61,297 nucleotides of DNA from an uncultured Verrucomicrobiota bacterium (GCA_902589825.1 CACIUL010000013.1:1-61297); one strand, 5' to 3'; counted from the first letter of the stretch, positions 8,878-18,029 are shown. Numbers and translations: made by a program. Notes: generated from the letters alone by a model not told the origin.

Positions 8878-9930
8878 TTAGTTTGGCTCTCGCCTGATAC
8901 GATAAAAACGAAAGCCTTGCGGAGCCTGGAGGACATGGCTAAAAAGCCCGTCTTCTGTCGCCACAAATTCTGATAACCGGGACCACGACTTGCAATCGAC
9001 ACTGGATTCCAACAAATATTTAAATCCACGGTGCTGTTGCCAGGAAATACTTAATTGCCCACCGTTCATCCCAATTGAATGTATCACTGGTGCTGGAACC
9101 TGCGGCACATCGACTATCGTGTATTCCACCTCGAGCTTGGGGGAATACCCTCCAAAAAAGAACTCCTCCTGGCTGTCACTGGTAAAGAAATTCACAAATG
9201 TTCCCCCTTGCTGAAGTGCATCCTGCAATGAGCTGATCATGAGGTAAATTTTTCCCTGATCAAACGATGATTGAAGGTATTCCATGACCTTTTGGTCTGT
9301 CAGTTGCAGGGTAAATTCGACGTCCTTTTCCTCGTTGACCACCTCTCCGTCCTCGACCCCCAGAACACGCCCAACTGCCCAGGGTCTGGACTCAAATCCA
9401 CTTGCAACGTTTTGGCTGACATCCCTGCTCTTGCCTTCCTCATCCCAGCTTAATGGGTATGCCGTCCTGCCATCAGCGCCACTGATGGGCGTTCTGCGGT
9501 TCAGGAAATCTTCCCCCGAATAACCCTCAAGGTAACCCACGCCGTGCAGTTCAATGGGCTTGCCGGCATCACCGTCATTGCCAAGGTATGAGGCAACAGT
9601 GTCATAGGTGGAGTCATGGGTAAAAGGCGGCTGGCCGGCAGTCACCAATGTAAGCTTCATCGAGCTGATCCGGTAGCTTGTTGCCCCCTTGCCTGTTGGA
9701 ATTTTTTCACCAAGATCAAAACCAACCATGAACTGTCCAAGCCGGCTCCAGTCCCCGGGATTGGCAAAGACAGATGCCATTCCACGACTACCCGGTGATG
9801 CATTGGCTGCATACATCCAGCGGTCAAGGTATGGTTGTGGGAAACTTGCTGTTTCCCCGGCAAACAAGCTAAACGTTGCAGAAAATAGCGTGAAGGTAAT
9901 GGCGCTGGTTCGATAAATCCCTTTCATCAA
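8878..9930 (-). CDS. Exported protein of unknown function
   Basis: About 350 residues with a signal peptide (TSAITFTLFSATFSLFAGE). The middle is a beta-rich region with RISSMKLTLVTAGQPPF and VGYLEGYSGEDFLNRR. The last ~90 residues look like an immunoglobulin/fibronectin-type module common in PVC surface proteins (SISWQQHRGFKYLLESSVD, WSRLSEFVATEDG). I do not recognise a catalytic motif. It is followed after 7 bp by the pseudopilin-like gene, so the two are likely cotranscribed. Two strong hairpins lie just upstream at 9943-9995, between this gene and the PEP-CTERM gene. Confidence 0.75.
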   Translation of the reverse strand: MMKGIYRTSAITFTLFSATFSLFAGETASFPQPYLDRWMYAANASPGSRGMASVFANPGDWSRLGQFMVGFDLGEKIPTGKGATSYRISSMKLTLVTAGQPPFTHDSTYDTVASYLGNDGDAGKPIELHGVGYLEGYSGEDFLNRRTPISGADGRTAYPLSWDEEGKSRDVSQNVASGFESRPWAVGRVLGVEDGEVVNEEKDVEFTLQLTDQKVMEYLQSSFDQGKIYLMISSLQDALQQGGTFVNFFTSDSQEEFFFGGYSPKLEVEYTIVDVPQVPAPVIHSIGMNGGQLSISWQQHRGFKYLLESSVDCKSWSRLSEFVATEDGLFSHVLQAPQGFRFYRIRREPN

Positions 9931-9942
9931 CTATACAACGCA

Positions 9943-9995
9943 CCCGCTATGGATTTCATAGCGGGCGCATTACTATTTTCGTGCAGCACACGAAA
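9943..9995. terminator. Pair of strong hairpins between the PEP-CTERM gene and the next gene
   Basis: Two perfect inverted repeats sit side by side: a 9-bp stem with a 5-nt loop (CCCGCTATG/CATAGCGGG, 9943-9965) and a 7-bp stem with a 5-nt loop (TTTCGTG/CACGAAA, 9977-9995). They lie just 3' of the PEP-CTERM gene read leftward. Neither has a clean T-run on the minus strand, so they may act as RNA 3'-end stabilisers or a weak terminator rather than a classical intrinsic terminator. Confidence 0.5.
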
Positions 9996-10040
9996 GTTTA
10001 TTTTTATCAGTGAGCCTCAAAAGCACATGTTCCATAAAAC

Positions 10041-10769
10041 TTAGCTCCTGCGCCGTCGAAGCATCAGCAGCATTCCGCCCGCCATTGCAAGGAGTACTCC
10101 AGAGGGTTCAGGAATAACCGAGACGCTGGCGTTGTCCATGTCGAATGTGAAAACCCCGTTAGCCAGAGCCGGGTTGTTTTCAAAGCCATCGGGAATGCTG
10201 ACTCCAACCTGAACCCTTCCAATATTGCTGAACACGCCATCAAAGGAGCTGCCCTCAAAAGTCACAAAGTTTGGCGCACCAAACGCAGGGTTGTCAGCAA
10301 TGTTGAAGGTGAGCGTCGTCCACTGGTTGGCCAAAACGGGTTGAAACCGAACGGCCGTTGCCCCTGGAAAATTAAACGGGGAGGCAAACCGTGCAAAAAA
10401 GGACAGTGGCACCTGAGAGTTATGGCGCACGTCCACGGAAAACTGGCTTACACCATCAGCAATCCAGTTACCGCTGAATGCAGCCCCGCTTGCCCCTGCA
10501 GATCCGTTTCCACGGAACAGGACACCCTGCCCGAGGTCAGCTAAAGCGCCGCTGGTTGTAATGAAACCGCCAGCATCATGACCGGCTCCACCCGGCGAAC
10601 CGGTGGGATCTCCCCAGCTGGCGTTATCATTGTCGAAGGTCTCGGTAAAGCTTGTAACTGCTGAAGCGTGGCCGACAAGGATTAGGCCAGCAGCAAAACC
10701 TGCAGTAAACAAGCGCGTCCTGAAGCTGAAAAGCGCCCGGTTTAATGGTGTATTTTTGTTGAGGTGCAT
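10041..10769 (-). CDS. PEP-CTERM sorted exported protein
   Basis: A 242-residue protein with an N-terminal signal peptide (LFTAGFAAGLILVGHASA) and a C-terminal PEP-CTERM tail: IPEPSGVLLAMAGGMLLML followed by RRRRS. In the family this tail directs sorting and cleavage by an exosortase at the outer surface, often with exopolysaccharide. The middle is Gly/Asn/Asp/Phe-rich and beta-like (FTETFDNDNASWGD, SGNWIADGVSQFSVDVRHN), possibly a carbohydrate-binding fold. No exosortase gene is in the window. A 9-bp hairpin lies immediately before the start codon (10776-10799). Confidence 0.9.
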   Translation of the reverse strand: MHLNKNTPLNRALFSFRTRLFTAGFAAGLILVGHASAVTSFTETFDNDNASWGDPTGSPGGAGHDAGGFITTSGALADLGQGVLFRGNGSAGASGAAFSGNWIADGVSQFSVDVRHNSQVPLSFFARFASPFNFPGATAVRFQPVLANQWTTLTFNIADNPAFGAPNFVTFEGSSFDGVFSNIGRVQVGVSIPDGFENNPALANGVFTFDMDNASVSVIPEPSGVLLAMAGGMLLMLRRRRS

Positions 10770-10775
10770 GGTGCC

Positions 10776-10799
10776 ATTAAATGGAAAAACCCATTTAAT
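10776..10799 (-). promoter_or_regulatory. Hairpin immediately upstream of the PEP-CTERM start codon
   Basis: A perfect 9-bp inverted repeat (ATTAAATGG, 6-nt loop, CCATTTAAT) ends 6 bp before the start codon at 10769. It would place the ribosome-binding region within or beside a stem, or it may be a protein operator. No Shine-Dalgarno sequence is obvious there. The function is inferred only from position. Confidence 0.4.
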
Positions 10800-10909
10800 C
10801 GCTAACGCCAGCTTGCATTATTTTAATGCTAGAATGTCATGCGCCCAAACCTGTCGGCAAACGGTAACTATATTACAATCAATGCTTTATCAGTCAAATC
10901 TAATGTTGC

Positions 10910-13900
10910 TCATAAGTTTTCATGATCGCTTTGACTGGAAGCACTGGCTGTTTCGGCGGCAAGAATTTTAATTCTTTTCAAGTCCAGTTTGCCGCTTCCC
11001 AGGTAAGGCAATTCTTTCACCTTGAAAAACTGGTCCATTCTCGGCTTCCACAAGTTGGGAATCTCCTCGGCTCTCAGCCCGGCAACCACCTTCTCGACGC
11101 CCTGCTCCTCCAGGGTGTGGAGCACGACAATTCGCTCGCCTTTTTTCTCATCCGGCAGGCCTGCGACGGCAAAGGATTGTTCCGTAAGTCCTGCAACGTT
11201 GTGCAATACCTCCTCGATCTTGATATGCGGCACCATTTCCCCGCCAATCTTGCTGAACCGGCTCAGCCGATCGGTAATGGTGATAAACCCATCCTCGTCG
11301 ATAGCCGCAATATCACCCGTGTTATACCACCCCTCATCAAGCACCTCGGCAGTCAACTCTTCCTTGCCAAGGTAGCCCTGCATGATGTTGGGTCCCTTTA
11401 CCCACATCAGGCCGGGTTCATCAAAACCACACCTTTCCCCGGTTTCCGGGTCCACAATACGGATATCCATCCCGGGCAATGCACGGCCAATGGTTCCCGG
11501 GCGGTTCCCGCTCTGGTCAATTTCACCATCGATCAAGCTCGGTGTGTTAACCGCGACACCCGGTGAACACTCCGTGCAACCATATGCCTCAAGCGGCTGT
11601 ATTCCAAACTTCTCCTCAAAGGCATCAGCCAGACGGGCGGGCAGTTTCTCCGCCCCGACAACAACAAGGTTGACCGATTCCATCTGCTCGGGCTTGCAGC
11701 CGCGAAGATAAAGCTGCAGAAAGGTGGGAGTGGCCAGCAGCAGGGTCAGCTTGTAGTGGGGAATGAGCTTGGAAATCGAGCGGGTATCCGTGGGCAGCGG
11801 GTGATAGGCAGCCCCAACGCCCAGGATGGAGGGCCCGATCAGCGTCGCGGTAAAGCCCAGCGAGTGAAAGAAGGGCAGGACCCCCAGAAAGCGGTCATGG
11901 CGCTTGAAATCATAAACCTGATTGAGCTGCATCATGTTGGAAACAATATTGTAGTGGCTAAGCATTGCTCCCTTGGGCTCGCCGGTGCTGCCACTGCTGA
12001 AGATAACCGTTGCCGTATCATCCAGGGTGACCTTTCGTCCGCCGGCAAGCCGGCGCAGAAGCATATTGCGCGGCATGAAGTAGGCCATTGCCGCGGCTGA
12101 AAGCTTTTCACCACCGGTTGTGTCAGCAGCAATTTCCTCAAGGGCAATCATCGGCACCCCTGGATCCAGCTTGAGTTTGCGGATGACTTTCTCCGAGGTA
12201 ATGACACAGCTGATGTTGCATTGCCGGACACAGGATTGGATTCCCTCCTCGGAGAGCGTGTAGTTCAGGTTGACCACCGTGCGACCGGTCAGGATTCCCG
12301 CCAGGTTAACCAGTGCTCCCCCCGCCGATGGCGGGATCAGTATTCCGACCTTTTCCTCCCCGTCCCAGTGTTTGCGCAGCTTCTTGGCCAGTACCAATGT
12401 CCCAATAAGGGCTTTCATGTAACTAAGCTCCTTGCCGCTGCTGTCGGCAAAGGCCAGCCTCCCGCGGGCACGACGCGCGGTGCGCACAAAAGCCTGCCCG
12501 ATTGTCGGCAGGCGCCCCTTTCGCTGAGACCAGGCCTCTGAACTCAATGCCACCACCTCACGGCGCACCTCATGTGGCAGGGAGCCGGGAGGCATCCTTT
12601 CCCCATAACTCACGGTGACGGGATAAGGTATCTGTCGGGGTATTTTCCAATAAGCCTTGCCGCTCTGGAAACTGAAAATGCTGCCCCAGACGTTGTCCAG
12701 ATGGACCGGGATGACCGGTGCATCCAGTTTTCTCATGATCAACTCCATCCCTTTGCGGAAAGGCAGTATCTGCCCGCCTATCCGGCTGATTTCCCCTTCA
12801 GCAAAAATACAAACCACTTGCCCTTCCTTGATGCACTCACTGGCTTTCTTAAGAGACTTTATCAACTCCTTGGGACCAAAATCCGCCGATATGGGTATCA
12901 CCTTGAGCATCCTTGCTATCGGCTTTACCCACCACCGGTTGAACTGGTCCCGGTGCATGATAAACCGAATCCGCCTGCCGGTTGAAGCAATAACAAAAAG
13001 GGCGTCTGCAAGGGAGAGGTGATTGGAAACCAGCAAGGCCCCGCCCCTCTCGGGAAGGTTTTCGCGGCCAAGTACGCGCACTCTATAAAAGGTGTGGGTA
13101 AGTGCCCACAACAAAAGGCGCGCCAGCGAGTCTGACACAAGCCAAACCGCATAAATCGTTCCGGCAATGGTTACTGCCCCAATGACCATTAACATCACGT
13201 TGGCTTCCACGCCAATGGTCGCCTTCAGCAGGAAGAACAAAAGCGCGGCAAGAAAAATACCGCAGGCATTCAACCAACCTGTTGCAGCAAGAACCGATCC
13301 CTTGTCCTTGCGCAGGGGAAGGTGCTGAATCAGTGCGTTGACCGGGACGATAAAAAATCCGCCTGCCACTCCAAGCAAGGCCAGTAACGTGGACACCTGG
13401 GCAAATGAAAGCCCGGGCAACCCAAGCAGTAATGAACAGGCTGCCAGCCCCAATGAGCCAAGAGGTATCAGGCCATATTCTATCTTGCGTCCCGACAGAA
13501 AGCCTGCCAGCACACTGCCAAGTGCTATACCAATGGCCATAAAGGCGCGCAAAAAGCTGTTCGCGTCATCATCAAGTCTCAGCAAATCCTGGCCGTAAAC
13601 AACGAGTGTGGGCTCAAGAAGTGCCCCTATAAGCCAGAAATAAACACATCCGGTGATAGCAAGGAAAAGCACCCGGTTGGAGCGTGCCACCTTCAGGTTA
13701 CGGCCAAGCTCGGAAATAAAATTGATGCGGATGCGCTTACCGGGGTCAGCCGGCGCGATGCGGGGAATTTTCAGGCTTGTCAACATGCCGACCAGGGCAA
13801 TTGCAACCAGGGCAATTGCCGCTTTCCAGATGTCGTCATTGCCCAGCTGGGACGATACCAGGCCCGCCACCACGCCGCCGGTAATAATGGCACAAAAGCT

Positions 13901-14410
13901 GCCGAGCCCGATCAGTCCATTTCCCCAGCTCAAGCGCGTTGCCGGCAACAATTCAGGCAAGGAAGCGTATTTTGCCGGGCTGAACATGGTGCTCTGCACA
14001 CTCATCATGAAGACTACTGCCAGCATCATGGGAAAGCTCTGTGCCCACAGGGCATAGACACCTGCCGCCATAATGAAAATCTCAAGAATTTTCGTCCAGG
14101 TAATCACCCGCCCCTTGGAAAACCGGTCGGCAAGGGCACCTGAAGCCATCGAGAACAAAATAAAGGGGATGGCAAAAACCGCCGCAATCTGGAAAAGCCG
14201 CTCATCACGTATAGCCGAGTCCACCCCCTTGCTGGCAAAGAAGATGACCAAAAACTTGAAAAAATTGTCACTGAAGGCATTGAGCAGCTGCACAAAAAAC
14301 AACAGCCAAAACCCCTTTAATGATGAAGGTGGGCTGTGCTTATCGCCGGCCGCCGGTTGGTTTTGTGCGCCCGGTTTAACCGGAATATCTTCTTTTTCTT
14401 CCATCACCAA
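10910..14410 (-). CDS. LplT-Aas type fusion: MFS transporter, acyltransferase and acyl-ACP synthetase
   Basis: One 1166-residue protein joins three modules. Residues about 30-430 are a multi-helix major facilitator transporter (FWLLFFVQLLNAFSDNFFK; NGLIGLGSFCAIITGG), matching lysophospholipid flippase LplT. About 445-640 is a PlsC-type acyltransferase with NHLSLAD (HX4D) and FAEGEISRIGG. The rest is an AMP-forming acyl-ACP synthetase with VIFSSGSTGEPKGAML, YNTGDIAAIDEDG and ITDRLSRFSK. In E. coli LplT and Aas are separate proteins that flip lysophosphatidylethanolamine inward and re-acylate it; fusion of the two is known in other bacteria. The likely role is phospholipid repair at the inner membrane. 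The start is at ATG 14410, with an alternative two codons on. Confidence 0.9.
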   Translation of the reverse strand: MVMEEKEDIPVKPGAQNQPAAGDKHSPPSSLKGFWLLFFVQLLNAFSDNFFKFLVIFFASKGVDSAIRDERLFQIAAVFAIPFILFSMASGALADRFSKGRVITWTKILEIFIMAAGVYALWAQSFPMMLAVVFMMSVQSTMFSPAKYASLPELLPATRLSWGNGLIGLGSFCAIITGGVVAGLVSSQLGNDDIWKAAIALVAIALVGMLTSLKIPRIAPADPGKRIRINFISELGRNLKVARSNRVLFLAITGCVYFWLIGALLEPTLVVYGQDLLRLDDDANSFLRAFMAIGIALGSVLAGFLSGRKIEYGLIPLGSLGLAACSLLLGLPGLSFAQVSTLLALLGVAGGFFIVPVNALIQHLPLRKDKGSVLAATGWLNACGIFLAALLFFLLKATIGVEANVMLMVIGAVTIAGTIYAVWLVSDSLARLLLWALTHTFYRVRVLGRENLPERGGALLVSNHLSLADALFVIASTGRRIRFIMHRDQFNRWWVKPIARMLKVIPISADFGPKELIKSLKKASECIKEGQVVCIFAEGEISRIGGQILPFRKGMELIMRKLDAPVIPVHLDNVWGSIFSFQSGKAYWKIPRQIPYPVTVSYGERMPPGSLPHEVRREVVALSSEAWSQRKGRLPTIGQAFVRTARRARGRLAFADSSGKELSYMKALIGTLVLAKKLRKHWDGEEKVGILIPPSAGGALVNLAGILTGRTVVNLNYTLSEEGIQSCVRQCNISCVITSEKVIRKLKLDPGVPMIALEEIAADTTGGEKLSAAAMAYFMPRNMLLRRLAGGRKVTLDDTATVIFSSGSTGEPKGAMLSHYNIVSNMMQLNQVYDFKRHDRFLGVLPFFHSLGFTATLIGPSILGVGAAYHPLPTDTRSISKLIPHYKLTLLLATPTFLQLYLRGCKPEQMESVNLVVVGAEKLPARLADAFEEKFGIQPLEAYGCTECSPGVAVNTPSLIDGEIDQSGNRPGTIGRALPGMDIRIVDPETGERCGFDEPGLMWVKGPNIMQGYLGKEELTAEVLDEGWYNTGDIAAIDEDGFITITDRLSRFSKIGGEMVPHIKIEEVLHNVAGLTEQSFAVAGLPDEKKGERIVVLHTLEEQGVEKVVAGLRAEEIPNLWKPRMDQFFKVKELPYLGSGKLDLKRIKILAAETASASSQSDHENL

Positions 14411-14553
14411 TGAGGGTGCCTTGGTTTGATTTGCCCATCAATATGATTTTTTATCCTAAAACATTGATGCGCTAGATGTTTTCTCGCCTGCTTTCAGCCA
14501 CCCTGAACCAGTCGACTTGCAAACTGATTCGACCCGCATCTATATTCAGGGAA

Positions 14554-15909
14554 ATGCTGAGCATTGCCGGAAAAAGTGCGGGAAAACTTTGTGACGGGCT
14601 TTCCAGGCGTGATTTATTGCACATTGGAGGGCTTGGCATGGGAGGGCTCAGCCTGCCTGGGCTGCTGCAGGCGGAATCACGGGCTGGCATAAAGCGCGCC
14701 CAAAAGGCCGTTATCATGGTTTACATGGCAGGAGCACCGCCCCATCAGGACCTGTGGGACCCGAAGCCCGACGCCCCTTCCGAGTATCGCGGTGATCTAG
14801 GCGCCATCGACACGAATGTCAGTGGGGTTCGCATTGGTGAATTATTGCCGCAAATGGCAAAAATCATGGATCGTTGCGTTGCAGTTCGCTCGGTAATTGG
14901 TGCCCCCAGCGGCGCGCATGATTCCTTCATGTGCTATACCGGCCGGACAGGGTCCACGTTTAACAAGAAAGGCCAGCCGCCGGGTGGCTGGCCCTCGATC
15001 GGTTCCACGCTCTCTCGCTTAATGGGTTCGGCTGGTGCGCAAATACCCGCCTTTGTGGGCCTTGCTCCCAAGGCGGGACATCCTCCATATGGATCCTCAG
15101 GAAAATCAGGTTTTCTAGGGATTGAGCACGACCCTTTCAAGCCTTCCGGCCAGGGGATGAAAGACATGGTGATTAACGGCATTAACCCGGCTCGGCTCGA
15201 TGAGCGTGAGGGGCTTCTCAATTCCTTTGACCGCATGCGGCGGGACATTGACGCAAGTGGAAAAATGGCGGGCATAGACGGTTTTACCCGCCAGGCATTT
15301 GACCTGCTTACCTCCAGCCGGCTGGCCGATGCATTCGACCTGGAAAAGGAGCCCCTCAAGATCCGTGAGCGCTACGGCAAGGGGGATGCCAAAAACGTGG
15401 GCGATGGTGCCCCCCGTAACAACGAGCATTTCCTGCTTGCCCGGCGCCTTGTCGAGGCCGGGGCAAGATGTGTGACACTGAATTACGGCCGCTGGGATTT
15501 TCATTCAGACAACACCGGCGGCATGCGTTCACACGCCCCGATGTTTGACCAGGGACTCAGTGCCCTGATTGAAGACCTGCATGAGCGTGGAATGGCCGAG
15601 GATGTCACCGTTTGCGCCTGGGGGGAGTTCGGCCGCACACCTAAAATTAACGACAAGGGAGGTCGCGACCACTGGCCAAAGGTTTCCTGCGCATTGCTGG
15701 CAGGGGGAGGAATGAAAACAGGGCAGGTCATTGGTGCCACGGACAGCAAAGCGGCAGAGGCAACCGAGCGGCCCGTACACATGGGCGAGATTATGGCCAC
15801 CCTTTACCACAACATGGGCATTAACCCCAACACAACCACCCTGCCCGACCTAAACGGCAGACCGCACTACCTGGTTGATGGCCACAGGCCAATGCCCGAG
15901 TTGATTTGA
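14554..15909 (+). CDS. DUF1501 family protein with Tat-type signal
   Basis: From the preferred ATG at 14554 the protein starts MLSIAGKSAGKLCDGLSRRD, giving a twin-arginine-like leader (SRRDLLHIGGLGMGG). The frame is open to 14476. Family blocks include MVYMAGAPPHQDLWDPKP, RSVIGAPSGAHDSFMCYTG, AWGEFGRTPKIN and GGRDHWPKV, placing it in DUF1501, a branch of the alkaline phosphatase/sulfatase superfamily that is very abundant in Planctomycetes and Verrucomicrobia. The substrate is unknown. A DUF1553/DUF1549 (PSCyt) partner usually precedes such genes but is absent here. A 7-bp inverted repeat (CATCAAT/ATTGATG, 14436-14442 and 14463-14469) lies in the divergent promoter region shared with the LplT-Aas gene. 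Confidence 0.88.
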   Translation: MLSIAGKSAGKLCDGLSRRDLLHIGGLGMGGLSLPGLLQAESRAGIKRAQKAVIMVYMAGAPPHQDLWDPKPDAPSEYRGDLGAIDTNVSGVRIGELLPQMAKIMDRCVAVRSVIGAPSGAHDSFMCYTGRTGSTFNKKGQPPGGWPSIGSTLSRLMGSAGAQIPAFVGLAPKAGHPPYGSSGKSGFLGIEHDPFKPSGQGMKDMVINGINPARLDEREGLLNSFDRMRRDIDASGKMAGIDGFTRQAFDLLTSSRLADAFDLEKEPLKIRERYGKGDAKNVGDGAPRNNEHFLLARRLVEAGARCVTLNYGRWDFHSDNTGGMRSHAPMFDQGLSALIEDLHERGMAEDVTVCAWGEFGRTPKINDKGGRDHWPKVSCALLAGGGMKTGQVIGATDSKAAEATERPVHMGEIMATLYHNMGINPNTTTLPDLNGRPHYLVDGHRPMPELI

Positions 15910-15987
15910 GGATTAATGCGGCATCCCGCAGCATCGGGAGGTCGTTGCCCAGCAACCGTTGCCTTTTGCGCGTTATACCCCCTGAAC

Positions 15988-17328
15988 ATGAACCATCCAG
16001 ATCCTGCAGGAAGCAGTGCGACGGCGAAGATCGGGTGGCCGGTGGCTGCGGCACTGGTGATTGGTAACATGGTGGGAGTCGGGGTTTTTACCAGCCTCGG
16101 CTGGCAACTTTCCGGAATAGACAGCGGCTTTGTCATCCTCCTGTTGTGGGTCCTCGGCGGTGTATACGCACTTTGTGGCGCGCTTTGTTACGGGGAGCTG
16201 GTAGCGGCACTGCCCCGTTGTGGTGGCGAGTATCACCTGCTTTCAAGGGTCTATCACCCGGCGGCTGGATTTCTTTCAGGCTGGATCTCTTTGACGGTTG
16301 GTTTCGCTGCCCCGGTGGCCTTCAGCGCACTGCTCTTTGGAACTTATCTGGCAGCCGCACTGGAAATCCCCGAAAGCGCAATGGTGTTCTCGGTATTGGT
16401 ACTTCTTGCCGTTACCGCCTGCCACCTGTGGAAGTTGCCGGTTGGTGGTGGATTCCAGCTGCTTTTCACCGTGCTGAAATTTATCCTTGTGCTGAGCCTT
16501 GCCTTTGCGGGACTGCTGCACACGGGAGGTGGCACGGTTTCCTTTACACCGTCAGCCGGGGACTGGGCGGTCATTGCCGGAGCTCCATTTGCCATATCGC
16601 TTTTCTACGTCAACTATTCCTTTGCCGGCTGGAACGCTGCTGCCTACGTGGCAGGCGAAGTCCGTGATCCCGCACGCAGCGTGCCGCGCGCACTTTTCCT
16701 CGGAACCCTCGCAGTCCTTCTCCTTTACCTGCTGGTCAACGCGGGTTTTCTTGCCAGCACGCCTGTTGAAAAGATGGCCGGCAAAGAAGAAGTCGGCCTT
16801 ATCGCCGCACAGCATCTCTTTGGTGAACAGGGTGGCACCCTGGTAGGAATCCTGATCGCCTTCGGGTTGATATCCGCGATCAGCGCCATGACATGGGCCG
16901 GGCCAAGGGTGGGCCAAATGCTCGGGCAGGATTATGCCCCGCTGCAAATCCTCGCGCGCACTAACCGCCATCGCATCCCGGTATTTGCCATTATCCTGCA
17001 GGCACTGCTTGCCCTGGGGCTTCTTTGGGCTGAGCCCAAGGCGATCATCCTCTACCTTGAATTTGTCTTGAACCTTTCGCTGGCAGCAACGGTTTTCGGG
17101 ATGGTTGTGCTGCGCTATCGCAAGCCGGGCCTCAAACGCCCCTTCCGCTGTCCCCTTTATCCCCTGCCACCATTATTGTTTCTCGCAATGGCCATTTACC
17201 TCGAGTGGCGCCTGCTGGTGGAACACCCGATCGAATCACTTTGCGGTTTGGCCACCATTGCCGCGGGCGCGATCATTTATCTCTGGGTGGGGCAGAAAAA
17301 AAACCCTCCGGCCCCGGTTCCGGAATGA
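15988..17328 (+). CDS. APC-family amino acid permease
   Basis: From the ATG at 15988 this is about 446 residues with around 12 hydrophobic segments. The first helix carries VIGNMVGVGVFTSLGW, the glycine-rich unwound stretch that contacts substrate in APC superfamily transporters. GGVYALCGALCYGELVAALP and GEYHLLSRVYHPAAGFLSGW are the usual helix 2-3 signatures. NYSFAGWNAAAYVAGEVRDP and AMTWAGPRVGQMLGQD also fit the amino acid/polyamine/organocation family. It probably imports or exchanges amino acids across the inner membrane; the substrate cannot be predicted. The 72 bases of open frame upstream of the chosen start read like leader DNA and are left out. Confidence 0.9.
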   Translation: MNHPDPAGSSATAKIGWPVAAALVIGNMVGVGVFTSLGWQLSGIDSGFVILLLWVLGGVYALCGALCYGELVAALPRCGGEYHLLSRVYHPAAGFLSGWISLTVGFAAPVAFSALLFGTYLAAALEIPESAMVFSVLVLLAVTACHLWKLPVGGGFQLLFTVLKFILVLSLAFAGLLHTGGGTVSFTPSAGDWAVIAGAPFAISLFYVNYSFAGWNAAAYVAGEVRDPARSVPRALFLGTLAVLLLYLLVNAGFLASTPVEKMAGKEEVGLIAAQHLFGEQGGTLVGILIAFGLISAISAMTWAGPRVGQMLGQDYAPLQILARTNRHRIPVFAIILQALLALGLLWAEPKAIILYLEFVLNLSLAATVFGMVVLRYRKPGLKRPFRCPLYPLPPLLFLAMAIYLEWRLLVEHPIESLCGLATIAAGAIIYLWVGQKKNPPAPVPE

Positions 17329-17411
17329 TTGATTCTTGTTAAAGGGCGTTTTGACAATTCCGTTCTGGAATCCACTGTCCCTGCCTTTATGTTGTGGTAT
17401 CTCCAGATCTC

Positions 17412-18029
17412 ATGAATTCAGGTTTTCTTTCGCTTTCTCTTGCCCTCTTGCTTACCGCAGCGGTCCCCGCACAGGATGAAGCTATAATCCCGCAATTGCC
17501 ACGTCCTGTCATTGTTGCAAAGGAGCTGGCTGAAAAACTCGTCAGGCTTGAGGCAGACAAGCTCGTTGCGCATTCCCTCAATCCAGAGAAGGCCATTGAT
17601 CACTTCCTGCTTTTTTTCTCTGCCGGCTGGAGCCCCACCTGCAAAAAATTTACCCCCGTCCTGTCCAAGTTCTATAATGAGGCCAAGGCATCCGGTGCCA
17701 ATTTTGAAATCGTGTTTGTCAGCCTTGATGACTCTGAAAAGGAAATGCTCCAATACATGGCTGAGCATAAAATGCCCTGGCCCGCCCTGCGCTTTAATCT
17801 CCTGGATAAAGTGGATTTTATCAAACAGGCGTCAGGCAGGGGGGTTCCCTGCCTAGCAGCCCTTGATTCCCGTGGCCTCGTTCTGGCCCACAGCTACAGG
17901 CAAAGGAAAAAATATATCGGCGTTGAGGTTCCGCTTGGAGATTTTGCCAAGCTGATCGGTGCCCGAGAATTGTTGTTGTCCGATCCCTCAAAGAAAAAGG
18001 TACCCGATAAGGAAGAGCAGCCCAAGTGA
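17412..18029 (+). CDS. Exported nucleoredoxin/thioredoxin-like protein with atypical active site
   Basis: About 205 residues from the ATG at 17412 (MNSGFLSLSLALLL), with a signal peptide ending near VPAQDE. The thioredoxin-like domain shows HFLLFFSAGWSPTCKKFTP and FEIVFVSLDDSEKEMLQYM, then RGVPCLAALDSRG, close to the nucleoredoxin/tryparedoxin family. The active-site motif is W-S-P-T-C, so the usual first cysteine of CxxC is serine. The protein therefore probably does not act as an ordinary disulfide reductase; it may be monothiol or a non-catalytic binder. The stop codon overlaps the recJ start by four bases (GTGA), indicating translational coupling. Confidence 0.85.
   Translation: MNSGFLSLSLALLLTAAVPAQDEAIIPQLPRPVIVAKELAEKLVRLEADKLVAHSLNPEKAIDHFLLFFSAGWSPTCKKFTPVLSKFYNEAKASGANFEIVFVSLDDSEKEMLQYMAEHKMPWPALRFNLLDKVDFIKQASGRGVPCLAALDSRGLVLAHSYRQRKKYIGVEVPLGDFAKLIGARELLLSDPSKKKVPDKEEQPK

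Noticed and set aside
13790-13820. Tandem 14-bp repeat in the LplT-Aas gene
   Set aside because: It is within a membrane helix coding for repeated Ala-Ile-Ala-Leu-Val and is best explained by coding constraint.
17351-17379. Promoter with TTGACA before the nucleoredoxin-like gene
   Set aside because: The -35 hexamer is perfect but no -10-like sequence occurs at 16-18 bp spacing.
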